This document shows, piece after piece, positions 20,940-30,569 of a stretch of DNA of 64,000 nucleotides. Position numbers and translations under genes: made by a program. The number at the start of each line of letters is the position of its first letter. Within the stretch, counting starts at the first letter, position 1. This DNA is from Limnephilus marmoratus (lineage: Eukaryota; Arthropoda; Insecta; Trichoptera; Limnephilidae): positions 46,425,117 to 46,489,116 of the forward strand of contig OU862912.1 of assembly GCA_917880885.1 (NCBI GenBank), read 5' to 3'. The notes under the pieces are model-generated. The model had not been told where the DNA came from, ran no database searches, and was given only the letters and a program-made list of their open reading frames with translations.

Positions 20940-21920
20940 AGTCAGACGAATGGAGACTTTTAATAAACCTTTCAAAATCCATTAATACCTGCACATTCTG
21001 CATCGACCTTAATATCTAATCATTTTAGATCCAAGGTGTAAACTTGTAACTTTCTAATCAATTATAAACCAGGTAATAAATTAAAGCGGGTTCCAGTGAC
21101 CACCCACCGAGTAATTAAAAATAAATGATTAAATGAAGATTTCTCATTATTTATGCAGCCGTAACTGCTTATTAAGTTTTAACTCGGTTTTCACGCGCCC
21201 GTCCATAAACGGATGAATAGGCACTTTGAGGGATAAAAAAGCCTTCTCACTTTTACGAGGCAGTTTGAATGAGAAAAATTCGCGTATGCGTAACTGCGGA
21301 ATAAGCGGATAATAAAGTTGCACCTTAAATAATATTGCCTTGGTAGCAGCGGTAGCGTAGGGGAAATGGTGCAATAAATATTGAGGATGTGATGCAGTTT
21401 TCGGAAACCCTTTGTTGTGAATTGTGAAATATAAATTTCCGGAAATCTGTCTTTAATTTTTTCCTTAAATAAACCGCCGCTTGGCAGCAATCCGTAATGA
21501 ATGTGTTGGTTTACCTTGTGGCTTTCTTGAATGGAAACACGGTTTATGTAATTTCGGCATTGGATGATTTCTTGTCGGAAATCAGACTTTACGGAAATTT
21601 TATGCTAACATAGGGTTAAGTGTGGGTATGACTTTTCACAATGACGACGTTTGGAATCATTCGTTTCAAAGGTTAAAGTACAAATTTTTTTTTTTTAAAC
21701 ATTACATATTACAATGATCTTTGGCTGTCCAACTAGGAATTTTACCCGTTTTAGGATAGTCAGAATGAGCAGATTTATTACATGAAATATTGTTTTGTCT
21801 AATATATTGACTTTTACTTATATATTACACTTGGTGGTTAATACATTAAAGTTTTGTTAATATATATATATAAGAAGTTCCTTGTGAATGTAAATATTTT
21901 AATTGTATCTAATATTTTTT
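20940..21920. other. Unassigned DNA
   Basis: Minus frames of 75-99 residues at 21147-21490 have no recognisable domain. No repeat ends were seen, apart from an A/T dinucleotide tract near 21860. Confidence 0.4.
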
Positions 21921-21927
21921 ACAAAAG

Positions 21928-22277
21928 CTCCACACAGGAGGCTCCGAAGAAAATAATTTCCCTCAGAGCCTATGCCATCTTTAGGTATGCTGTGTGGAGG
22001 ATCTTTTAAAGAAATGGAAGTAGAGAAAGTTCTGGGAAGGAAAACAGTAAGAGGGGTGGGTAGGAATCTGAGGTCAGTGATTTCAGGAGTGACGGACGTG
22101 TGAATTCATCCTTCCACTGCGTATTCAGTCTCTCCCGATTCGCCGCCAAGACCTAAACAAATCTCATCCCATGAACCCGGGCACCCCTGCTAAGTCACCA
22201 AACGCAGCGAAACACTTGGGGTTGGTTATCCAATAAATGGTTCTTAGGCCAGCGGTACCCATACCCGCCTCCCGAAA
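21928..22277 (-). mobile_element. hpSINE, internally shortened
   Basis: The hairpin end at left ('ctccacacaggaggctccg', 'cctcagagcctatgcc', 'gctgtgtggagg') is followed by 'aagttctgggaaggaaa', 'aacccgggcacccctgct' and 'cagcggtacccatacccgcc' at the 5' end. About 90 bp of the GC-rich middle is missing. Confidence 0.8.
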
Positions 22278-22279
22278 TA

Positions 22280-22880
22280 TGCATTAATCAAACGTTAAAA
22301 TGATTTTTCAAGCAAAGTTATAAATAGTGGTTCATTGAAGCACATTATTATGAAAATGTTTTAAATGTGCACAAGTGCTTAGGAACTTTTATTACAGAAC
22401 ATACGTTTAATCTGTTAGGATTTTTTTACCGCTATATTTCATCATTGTGCTGCTGTTTCTGCAGTTAATTCATCAAAGTTCAGGGGAATCAAATATTAAA
22501 ATACGCGCTTGCGTACAACTTCATAAAATTTAGAATCTAATATAGTATAAACTTGCCCCCGGGCACCCGGCGTGGCCCGGGCTTTCTTCCTCTTATTTAA
22601 GGCATATAAAAGGCAACGAAATACGTGAGGGAGGTGTAAATGTTTCATCAAATTATTTTTTATGAGCCAATGTCGATTTGGGTCCACCACGGGCCCCTAG
22701 TAGGCTGGTTTCGAGGTTGGTTATGTTGCACATACGGAGAAAAGACTATATTAGTTTCTTTTATAAAAATCCTCCTTTCAGTTACAATTCGTAAATATGC
22801 CTAACTAATTTTCATAAAAGTAATACAAAGATACAAACATAATATTTTTAAACCAGTTTTATTAGATTTATAGTGTCCAT
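22280..22880. other. Unassigned DNA with a GC hairpin
   Basis: 'cccgggcacccggcgtggcc' at ~22557-22582 forms a strong GC hairpin, perhaps the end of an unrecognised retroelement. The 64-residue minus frame 22496-22690 has no motif. Confidence 0.35.
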
Positions 22881-22889
22881 CATCGGGGC

Positions 22890-23115
22890 AGATGTGCAAT
22901 CACACATTAGACGATGTAAGAATGTGAATAAAGCAATGAGTGTGTACCAAGAACGAATTGTTTGGCAGTCGGTTTTCTCTACCTACCCTGATGTTGGAAA
23001 CTTTAATGTTGTCCGAAACTTCGGCTAAAGAAGGAGATAGTGTAACAAGGCATAATAATCCAAAAATAAATTACGATAATACTTTTGGCCGTCAAAATCT
23101 CAAATCATACCAAAT
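22890..23115 (+). pseudogene. LINE C-terminus (RTE/CR1-like) and 3' UTR
   Basis: The frame reads 'KNVNKAMSVYQERIVWQSVF' then 'STYPDVGNFNVVRNFG' and a TAA at ~23024. This corresponds to the '(A/V)C.DR..W...VSAYP' end of a widespread arthropod LINE. The same peptide region is seen at ~49095-49130 in the 48.6-kb copy. The 3' UTR continues to ~23115 and matches window bases 1-100. Confidence 0.65.
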
Positions 23116-23161
23116 GTAACAGAATTTACGTAGAGATCGGGTGCTCTCGATAAAAAAATAA

Positions 23162-23183
23162 ATGAAAAAAAAAAAAAAAAAAA
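23162..23183. repeat. Poly-A run
   Basis: An A-rich run interrupted by single bases ('aatgaaaaaaaaaaaaaaaa'), possibly a retroposon tail or simple slippage. No element boundary was resolved around it. Confidence 0.6.
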
Positions 23184-23461
23184 CAGAAAAACCCAGAAAA
23201 TAATGTTTAAGTATAGGTATACAAGTTCAACAAAATTTATAAGTTTCAGCGGAATTGCTTTACTGAATGAAAATATTTACATAATAATATTATAAAAATA
23301 TAAACATCGAACTTCGAAAGTTGTTTTTACTGAAATCGACAAAGAAAATTCTTCTGTTGTTGCTTTCAAACCCGAAAGTTTACAAAATTTCACTTCATCC
23401 TCAGAAATTAAAATATTAATTGAACCATGAACATGAAAATTAAATTGTAAATAATATTAAA

Positions 23462-23845
23462 ATCCTACTAATATTATAAAGGCGAAAGTTTGTATGGATA
23501 TGTTTGTTACTCTTTCACGCAAAAACCACTGAATGGATTTTAATGAAACTTTACAATAATATAGCTCATACATCAGAATAGGCAAAAATTGCAAAAATTG
23601 CACGCGAGCTGTTTGAAAAATGCATGTAACGGGTATGGGGGGGGGAGAGGGGGGGATAGGGTATGGGGGCTGGGCGAAGGGTGGTGAGGGAGGGTGAGGG
23701 GTGAGGGGGGATTTGGGGGGCGGAAGGGGTTGGGGGAGAGGGGTGAGAGGGGGCGGGGGAGAGGAGGAGGGGGGATTGGAGTGGGGATAGGGAAGGTGGA
23801 GGAAGCGCTGTGGGTACCCCCCTAATACTAAAGAATAAACCGAAA
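23462..23845 (+). mobile_element. Helitron 5' part with G-rich filler
   Basis: It begins 'tcctactaatattataaagg' after an A, a common Helitron 5' end, then 'tgtttgttactctttcacgc' and 'aaaaaccactgaatggattt'. A G-rich tract (23630-23800) follows. It stops after 'cccccctaatacta', where the complete minus-strand copy at 58362-58707 continues to a CTAG end, so the 3' terminus is missing here. Confidence 0.75.
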
Positions 23846-23849
23846 TAGT

Positions 23850-24265
23850 ATTTGTATTAAAAGTTGACCTTTGATGTCTAGTAGTTGTGTGAACAGTAGA
23901 CCCATTTCTCTTTTTAAATCAAAACCTAAATTTCCTCTGAAATCATTACGTAATTAGGTACCTACTTAAAAACCCTTCTACTTAATAATAAATATTTTAA
24001 ATAATCAGCACCTTAACGAGAATTCTTTTTGCAAATTTTATAGGTACCATAATATCGATTATTACGATTTTACAGCTCATAGTAGGCACAAAGATCATGG
24101 GAACTCTGGCGGGATAAAAAGTTAGTATCCAAAACGGCCACCATCTTGATTCGGATTTCAAAAACTGTTGGTCTCTTACTGCGTATCTAGCTAAGTTCAG
24201 ACAAAACTGGACTGAACAAAAGTGGGTGAGGATGTAAATCATTCATCGATAAAGCAACGACAGAA
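23850..24265. other. Unassigned DNA
   Basis: No gene recognised; the 81-residue minus frame 23997-24242 shows no motif. Confidence 0.4.
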
Positions 24266-24274
24266 CGCCGGGCC

Positions 24275-24296
24275 ATGGCCGAGAGCAAGATGATTG
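24275..24296 (+). CDS. Possible first coding exon (start plus donor)
   Basis: An ATG in a good start context ('cgccgggccatggcc') opens MAESKMI, and eight codons later the sequence meets a near-consensus donor G|GTGAGTGAG (GT at 24297-24298). The upstream ~40 bases are less AT-rich than the surroundings. The combination is attractive for a 5' exon of a plus-strand gene, but it is short enough to occur by chance. Confidence 0.3.
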
Positions 24297-24299
24297 GTG

Positions 24300-24820
24300 A
24301 GTGAGATTGTGGCCTCATAAATATTTCCCCACCATTACAGCTGGGAATTCAGTTATTGCATTGCGTAGGATAGGTTATTTTGATAAAAGAGATTCGTAAA
24401 TAAAGTTCAACGTGATTCGTCGTCCTCGAAATTGGGCAATTGGTTAGATCCAATCATTAATTAAATTTAATAATTTCGGTTGTCGGTGCATGGGTGCATG
24501 CTTGAAGTGAATTCCTGAAATTATTCAAGTTCAATGATAATTTAAATATTAAAAAAAATAATAATCAAATCTCACAAGCGATAATGTAGGCACCAGCATT
24601 ATTTTAAAAATTAATATTTCATTGCTTTAAATGTGCATTTCTTTTGTTTAAATGTTTGACAGCTTTATCTGGATGGTTAATTATTCAGAAAAACGTTCTT
24701 TTATCAGAAAGTTTAAATTTGGAGAAAATACGACTTTTCACGCTATTAGAAACATTGCATATTGTACGGTTTGCAATTGTTGTTTTATCCTCTATTACCA
24801 TTGATATCATTACATTTATT
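24300..24820. other. Unassigned AT-rich DNA
   Basis: Would be intron if the preceding exon is real. Nothing else recognised. Confidence 0.35.
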
Positions 24821-24822
24821 AA

Positions 24823-25141
24823 ATTTGGGAGGCGGGAATGGGTACCGCCGCCCCGGGAACCTTAATTGGATAACCGACACCTCTGCCACAGGTCAAGTGG
24901 TTCGGTACGTTTGGTGATTTAGCAGGGGTACCCGGGTTCATGGGGTGAGGTTTGTCTAGGTCTTGGAGGCGGATGACTAGGACACACTGAACCCCAGATT
25001 CCTACCCATTTTCCTTCCCAGAACTCTCCTCTCCTTCCTTTCCTTAAAACCCTCCACACAGCATCCCCAAAGATGACATAGGCCCTGAGGGAAATTATTT
25101 TCCTCAGGGCCTCCTGTGTGGAGCTCATGTAAAAAAAAAAA
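24823..25141 (+). mobile_element. hpSINE with clean hairpin and poly-A
   Basis: The 5' end is 'tttgggaggcgggaatgggt', followed by 'ataaccgacacctctgccac' and 'ttcatggggtgaggtttg'. A deletion removes the middle. The 3' end shows the full hairpin 'ctccacacagcatcccc', 'ggccctgagggaaattattt', 'tcctcagggcctcctgtgtg', then 'gagctcatgt' and A11. Its tail is the best view of the 3' end shared with hpLINE. Confidence 0.85.
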
Positions 25142-25144
25142 TGT

Positions 25145-26085
25145 CCCTGATTTGTAAACTTAATATATAAATACATTATAAAGAAATTAGACAATATTTG
25201 TTTTTGAACGTCTATCAGATTCACAAATCCTACAATAACAATATCCCGTGATTTGTCACGAATCTGCGCTAGCATTATTTTACACAAATAAATCCATATG
25301 TTAACGCATCATAAAGTCTCCAATACAAATTTATACAACGCAATCATTGTACTGCAATATGTTAATTAATGTAGCAGCATTCCATTTAAAACATATTAGA
25401 CGACGAAAAAAAAACGAAATAAAACTCCCCTCCAAAAAAAATAACCCGGGGTCAAAAGCCGTTGATGTACGGAGCAATTTAGATATTATTTTGACAAATT
25501 ACTAAATGAAATACAGCAAGAAGAAAATATAAATAAATTTAAATTACCAAAATACGTAATACGGATTGTATTGGGACAGGGTACCTAATTATTTAAAAAA
25601 GCATACAAATAAATAATTTAACAAACTTTTCAAAACAGTGTCTCTTACATAAATCTCAGCCCTAGTAAATATTTGTGTACGCAAACCCATAAAGAGTTCG
25701 TTAACCACTTTGTTTGATAACAAGACGTTGCCTTCAATACATGGATGTTTGTTTATAAGGGTACTTGCCTCTTGCCTAATGCACGATACATGTGAGATCT
25801 ATAAAACTACGAACTGCTGTGAATTTATGGCTTAGGGACGATGATTTATAAAGAAGAATCTCTTCATCTCGATGCTTGGATGACTCAATATACTTTATTG
25901 GGTCTCATTTATAATTTAGTCCATTAAATATTAACAAAGAAACACTCTGAACTTTATGCGATGAACTACCATTCGATTAAATTCTGAGTTGATTGAATGT
26001 AACCGATAAGAAAGTACTTAATGAATAATCCATGCGTATTTCGGAAAATATTTTTAAAATTTAGAATTTCTTAGTTGGAGGAAAT
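25145..26085. other. Unassigned DNA
   Basis: AT-rich, with no coding or repeat evidence recognised. Confidence 0.4.
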
Positions 26086-26089
26086 GTTA

Positions 26090-26710
26090 TAATAGAGATA
26101 TCAGCCTAATGATATTAAACATAGGCTCTCTGTAAATTTTTCAACAACATTATCACTGCGAAAAGATCTCAACAAGTGCGCATCACTAGATTGGGCTCTT
26201 CTTTAATGTATCAGCCGGTACATACCAAAACATCCTTTGGACAAAGAAGTTTTTCATATAAAGCTCCGTTGCTTTATAATATGCTCAATGAAAAAATAAA
26301 AACTATTGGTACATTACATTTATTCAAGAAAATGGTCAAAATATGTATAATAACTGAGAGTGATGGTTTTGGATTACCCATGTTGTCGCTTGTATCATAA
26401 ATCATTCTGGAATTCAGCTATATTTCATACAATCCAAATTTAATAACTTAACTTATATATTATTATGTACTTTTAATTTGCTTATTGTTATAGTATCTAA
26501 TTTGCTTATTGTTATGTTATCTTTAATTTGCTTATTGTTATATTTTTTGTAGGTTTATAATTATATTTTTATTTAGTTCATATGTATGTTTTTTGTTTAA
26601 ATTACAATGTAAAACTGCATATCTCGATACAGGAATGCCCTAGTGAGATATGCAGCTTATGTTTCTCATGTACCTACTTCTTATTTTTTTCAATAAATAA
26701 ATAAAAATAA
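26090..26710 (+). pseudogene. LINE C-terminus, 3' UTR stem-loop and tail
   Basis: The frame 26176-26400 reads 'TRLGSSLMYQPVHTKTSFGQ' then 'RSFSYKAPLLYNMLNEKIKT', the C-terminal 'FGQRSF.Y.AP..YN.L' block of CR1/Jockey-like LINEs. The 3' UTR contains three tandem 'atctaatttgcttattg'-type units (26468-26545) and a stem-loop at 26615-26655 ('ctgcatatctc'/'gagatatgcag', loop 'gatacaggaatgccctagt'). It ends in an (AATAAATAA)-type tail at ~26692-26715. Strongly 5'-truncated. Confidence 0.8.
26615..26655 (+). promoter_or_regulatory. LINE 3'-UTR stem-loop
   Basis: An 11-bp perfect stem with a 19-nt loop. The loop shares an 'ACAGGA...CCC.AGT' signature with the stem-loop at 37076-37117 although the stems differ. 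It is probably the RNA signal recognised by the LINE reverse transcriptase. Confidence 0.6.
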
Positions 26711-26719
26711 AAATAAACA

Positions 26720-27195
26720 TATTTTAGATTTTAAACAGTTTGTTAGTATCAGAGTTGTTCAAAGAGGTGGGTTTCCTACCCAGGTATTGTGGGTTTATTC
26801 CTTTCCTAACTGAATTCTCTGAAGATTTTATCCTGAAAAATTTTAAGCAGTAGGAGGTCAAATTGCAAGGTCATTCGGAACCGAATGAAATAAACTTCTT
26901 TAATCTTTTTATATGGAAATGAATGATTTTTTTGCTTGTAAAATTCTTTGTTTGTCCCCTATACCATTCACACGATTGCGATGAAACTTTGGTGATTTGT
27001 TATGCGCAACCCAGCAAAAGTTTCTACATGTAATAGTGAGCTCATGCATATACATAGCTGATTAAATTGTTACTGATGAAGTCCGTGAGAGTTCCTCTCC
27101 TACCGAAGATATTTCCAACTGCCTAAAATTCGTATTTGAAAAAGTGCGAACTAAAAAAGGTAAAAAGCGATACATCTTCCGATAGTGCACTTTTT
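26720..27195. other. Unassigned DNA
   Basis: No gene recognised up to the tSINE head. Confidence 0.4.
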
Positions 27196-27202
27196 TGTCA
27201 TT

Positions 27203-27600
27203 GACAGCCAGCGGTAAGGCTCTCGACTCGCACTCCGAAGGTCGCGGGATCGAACCCCGGCGTGGCAAATAAATTTTATTTGATTGATTTGTGTTATTTC
27301 ACAATTTATTCATTTAAAATAATATGTAGTATATTTGCGGCACGTTCCAGAGTGGAAGATACACTCAGTATCGCCCTGGTGAAAGACCACCATTCAGAAT
27401 TGAAACGTTGCTTGAAATGGCTTTAGCCGTGTTTGGTGACCAGATCTGAATAGCCAGGTACTTCCCCACCATCCTCTTCCCAATCTCCTTCCCCTCCCCA
27501 CTTCCTTCAGCCTCACAACATACCCCAATTGGGGATGCCATAGTCCCACTGGTTCCAGTCGGGAATGGTTGGGACTCATGTGCGGTAATCATGTATAAAA
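27203..27600 (+). mobile_element. tSINE copy 3
   Basis: The head shows 'agcggtaaggctctcgactc' (A-box region) and B box 'gggatcgaaccccgg'. The body has 'gcggcacgttccagagtgg', 'agaccaccattcagaattg', 'tgaccagatctgaatagcc', 'cataccccaattggggatgc' and 'actggttccagtcggg'. It ends 'actcatgtgcggt', with no long poly-A. The 75-residue minus frame over it is a shadow. Confidence 0.85.
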
Positions 27601-27700
27601 ATATTTATATATTTTTTAAAGCAATATGTTTGGTTTTGGTGTTAATTTTAAGGTTCACACTCCCTGTCTAGATAATACTTGGTTGATGGATAAAGGTACT

Positions 27701-27701
<1 letters not shown>

Positions 27702-27735
<34 letters not shown>
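27702..27735 (+). repeat. (AAT)n microsatellite
   Basis: About 11 AAT units immediately before the open frame of the R2/R4-like LINE. Dong/R4-type elements are known to use TAA repeats as targets, so the position may be meaningful. Confidence 0.9.
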
Positions 27736-28830
27736 GTTGACAAACTTTCGTCAAACAAATGGTTGAGTATTGGAGAGTTGAGCGCAGAAATAGAAGGATT
27801 TATGCTTGCCATTCAAGATAGAGTCATTAATACTAAAAATTATAGAAAGCATATAATCAAAGATATAAATCAAATTGATGATTTATGTAGAAAATGTTTG
27901 GCTTTTCCCGAAACTATAGAACATATTATATCGGGATGTTCTATATTAGCGCCTTCCGAGTATACATTTAGGCACAATCAGGTTTTAAAAATAATTCACC
28001 AAAGTTTGGTAATTAAACATAACTTGATTGATTGCCGTAATGTAGTACCTTATTATGAATATGAACCAAATTCATTTATAGAAAATGAATTTTATAAAAT
28101 ATATTATGATAAAACTATACTAACAGACAGAACAATTAGTCATAATAGACCTGATATAGTTTTACATGACAAAATTAAAAAAATAACTTATATCATTGAT
28201 GTAGCTATTCCTGTAATATTCAAAAAACTGTTTCTGAAAAAATTAGAAAATACACAGATTTAGGAAATGAGATTAAAAGAATTTGGCATTCTCGGACTAT
28301 AAAAATATTACCATTTGTTATTTCGGCCACTGGCATAATACCTAGGAATCTGATTCAAAATTTAAGCATATTAGATTTGTCAAAGAATTTGTATATAAAA
28401 ATGCAAAAAGCAGTAATTTTAAATACATGTAGGATTACAAAAGATTTTTTAAATATTTATATTGAGGGATCAGTAGGATTTATAGGTTCAATTAGAAATG
28501 CCACAGAGCCGAACCCTCTGATATGAAAATATCTGGAGTCGGTGAATTATATTCCCATTTGGTCTCTAGTAGGTTGACATGTTGTTCTTGTAGTGTTTTG
28601 TATTTATAATACTTATATAGTGCAATTGCATAACGTGGATTCACTAGATGATCATTTGGGGAAGTGTATGAAAGGGTTTAGTTTTTCCTTCTTTTTTTCT
28701 TTTTTTTTTTTTTGGGGGGAAAATTTAACCCGGACATTTAAATCTGGTGCGTAAATAATTGGATAATTTATAAAGCGCCGTTTTTGTGAAAAATCACCTC
28801 AAGGGCGCTGTACAATTTATTAGGAATGCT
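27736..28830 (+). pseudogene. R2/R4-clade LINE, C-terminal CCHC and endonuclease part
   Basis: The reading frame enters directly from the AAT array and runs to a stop at 28261-28263 ('GELSAEIEGFMLAIQDRVIN', then 'DLCRKCLAFPETIEHIISGC'). That second block is a C-x2-C-x8-H-x4-C finger. Then come 'YKIYYDKTILTDRTISHNRP' and 'DIVLHDKIKKITYIIDVAIP', matching the PD..D restriction-like endonuclease of the R2/R4/NeSL group, not the APE endonuclease of Jockey/CR1. A frameshift near 28215-28225 (at an A run) moves the true C-terminus to another frame: 'KYTDLGNEIKRIWHSRTIKI', ending at 28524-28526. The 3' UTR holds a pyrimidine/G tract (28680-28725) and a terminal hairpin at 28773-28813. 5'-truncated; with only one obvious frameshift it is rather young. 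Confidence 0.85.
28773..28813 (+). promoter_or_regulatory. Terminal hairpin of the R2/R4-like LINE
   Basis: Arms 'agcgcc' and 'ggcgct' enclose an inner 'gtga...tcac' stem. The same structure occurs alone at 9420-9469 and partly at 1346-1376, suggesting that it is the conserved 3' end used for priming. Confidence 0.5.
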
Positions 28831-28834
28831 TAGG

Positions 28835-29166
28835 TTCTAACTAATTTTACTATTTATAAATGGATACAGAAACATACTTACCTGGCTGGTCACTTCCGAT
28901 AAACACACTTTAATTAGAAAGTTTATGGAGAAGATACGGCTTTGCACGCGGAGGACATTACAGTCAACACACTGGACATTGCATGATTTTACATTATTTG
29001 CTTCCCTAGTATTACATTTATGAATAGATTAGTTGCAAAAGTAGAGTTGGTATTTATTTTAAAATACTGGAGAATTTAGGACTGTTAGAGATTAGTGGCA
29101 AAAGTATTGTTGATATTTAGGGCTCTTTAGGGCTGGAGAATGTTCATGAAATGACCTTTTTTTTTT

Positions 29167-29223
<57 letters not shown>

Positions 29224-29600
29224 CTTTCATATTACCGAAGCCTCCGGATAAGCAGAATATAAAGTACATTGATTACGAATTCAAACATTGCTGACTTAAG
29301 TTCATATTATTAAGTGGGGGGGTCATTAGGCACTCAGAATTGAATAATTTTGTACCAATAGGTTCACATGGAAAAAGTGGGTCAAGTCAAAGGTTAAGAT
29401 GGAGTAAAAAATCGATTGATTCGCATTGCACTTTGGATAAGTAGGTACTTATAGACAAGAGGCTGAAACATCATCACGAGTTGATTATTATTAATACTGT
29501 TAATCTACGTACGTTGTGCGGATCGACAGTATCCAAACTCTCCCACGACCAACACGTGACCCGACCACGTGCAAGCTCTAAAGAAGGAAAGTATCATAGG
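28835..29600. repeat. Unassigned DNA including a long poly-T
   Basis: 29162-29223 is nearly pure T (about 60 bases, one G). On the minus strand it would be a poly-A tail, but the sequence before it was not recognised as a retroposon. The rest is AT-rich. Confidence 0.5.
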
Positions 29601-29613
29601 GTCCCCCTAGCTC

Positions 29614-29730
29614 AGAGGTCGATAAACTGCGGCTCTCGAACCAAACATGGCCCTTTGGCTGCATGCTTGATTACTATGAATTTATCTATTCCCACCGCAG
29701 TGGGAGAGATGGATTCATACGTATATCACT
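29614..29730 (+). repeat. Degenerate hAT-like end and hpSINE scrap
   Basis: 'cagaggtcgataaactgcgg' resembles the TIR of a widespread hAT group ('CAG.GGTCGGCAAACT'). Right after it, 29690-29728 ('ccaccgcagtgggagagatg', 'gattcatacg') matches an internal hpSINE segment. Both are fragments. Confidence 0.4.
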
Positions 29731-29734
29731 AACC

Positions 29735-30415
29735 TACATTAACCCCTCAGAATTTTCGCGAATATTCGCTTATCATGTCTCAAACGAAATGACATTTTAC
29801 GAAAACTTTGTGTTATTACCGCTTCACAATTAAAGCTCTATAAATGAAACATTTCTGAACGTAGCCGAATAGTAAAAACTGTTTTAGAAAGGTTAAAAAA
29901 TAAGCTTTCGAATTATTATATTACAAATAAATATTAACATTTTTAAATATTAAAATTTAGAAAGCAAACATTAAAAAATATAAAAATGACTCACGTGATG
30001 TTTTTATGTAAAAATGGTACTAAAATCACAGATTATGTAAACAACAAAACTTATTCTATTGTATAAATGTATAATAAACACTTCTGTCACCTCGCTTTTT
30101 TATCATTTCATTTAAAAATATTTAATAAAAATTATCAATGTCGAGCGCAGTCGACCCGCCCGTAGGAAATTTGGCGGGATAAATTATTTGTCAGACTGCG
30201 CGAATGACAGAATATTCTTGTTTTGTATTTCTATGGACAACTTAAATAGGGATGTACAGCTTGATCTTTTATCGAACTTTTACTTTTTGTTTTAGGGATG
30301 TCACTAAAAGAATAACGGAGTTAGAACGATTTCCATGGAGACACACGCGTTGACGTATAAACACGCTTATTGAACTTGACTGCTATCGTATTTTTAACGC
30401 ATATATGTGCTTAAG
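29735..30415. other. Unassigned AT-rich DNA
   Basis: Nothing recognised. Confidence 0.4.
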
Positions 30416-30419
30416 TTGC

Positions 30420-30566
30420 TGACCGGTTCCCTCAGAATCCTATCTATCTACCCTTCATACCTTTTCCACGAATTTCTGCACCTTCCTTTACTTAAAAAGA
30501 CCCTCCACGCAGCATCGCCCAAATGATATAGGAACTTATTATGTTATCAAGGTCTCCTGTGGAGTA
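30420..30566 (+). mobile_element. hpSINE 3' fragment, degenerate
   Basis: 'ctacccttcataccttttcc', 'accttcctttacttaaaaag', 'accctccacgcagcatcgcc' and 'ctcctgtggagtaaatg' match the end of the family. The inner hairpin arm is mutated ('aacttattatgtta'). Confidence 0.65.
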
Positions 30567-30569
30567 AAT

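Noticed and set aside
22496..22690. 64-residue minus frame as a gene
   Set aside because: No motif and no splice or start support; includes the GC hairpin of a probable repeat.
26468..26545. CRISPR-like short regular repeats
   Set aside because: Only three tandem units without spacers, inside a LINE 3' UTR; no CRISPR array anywhere in the window.
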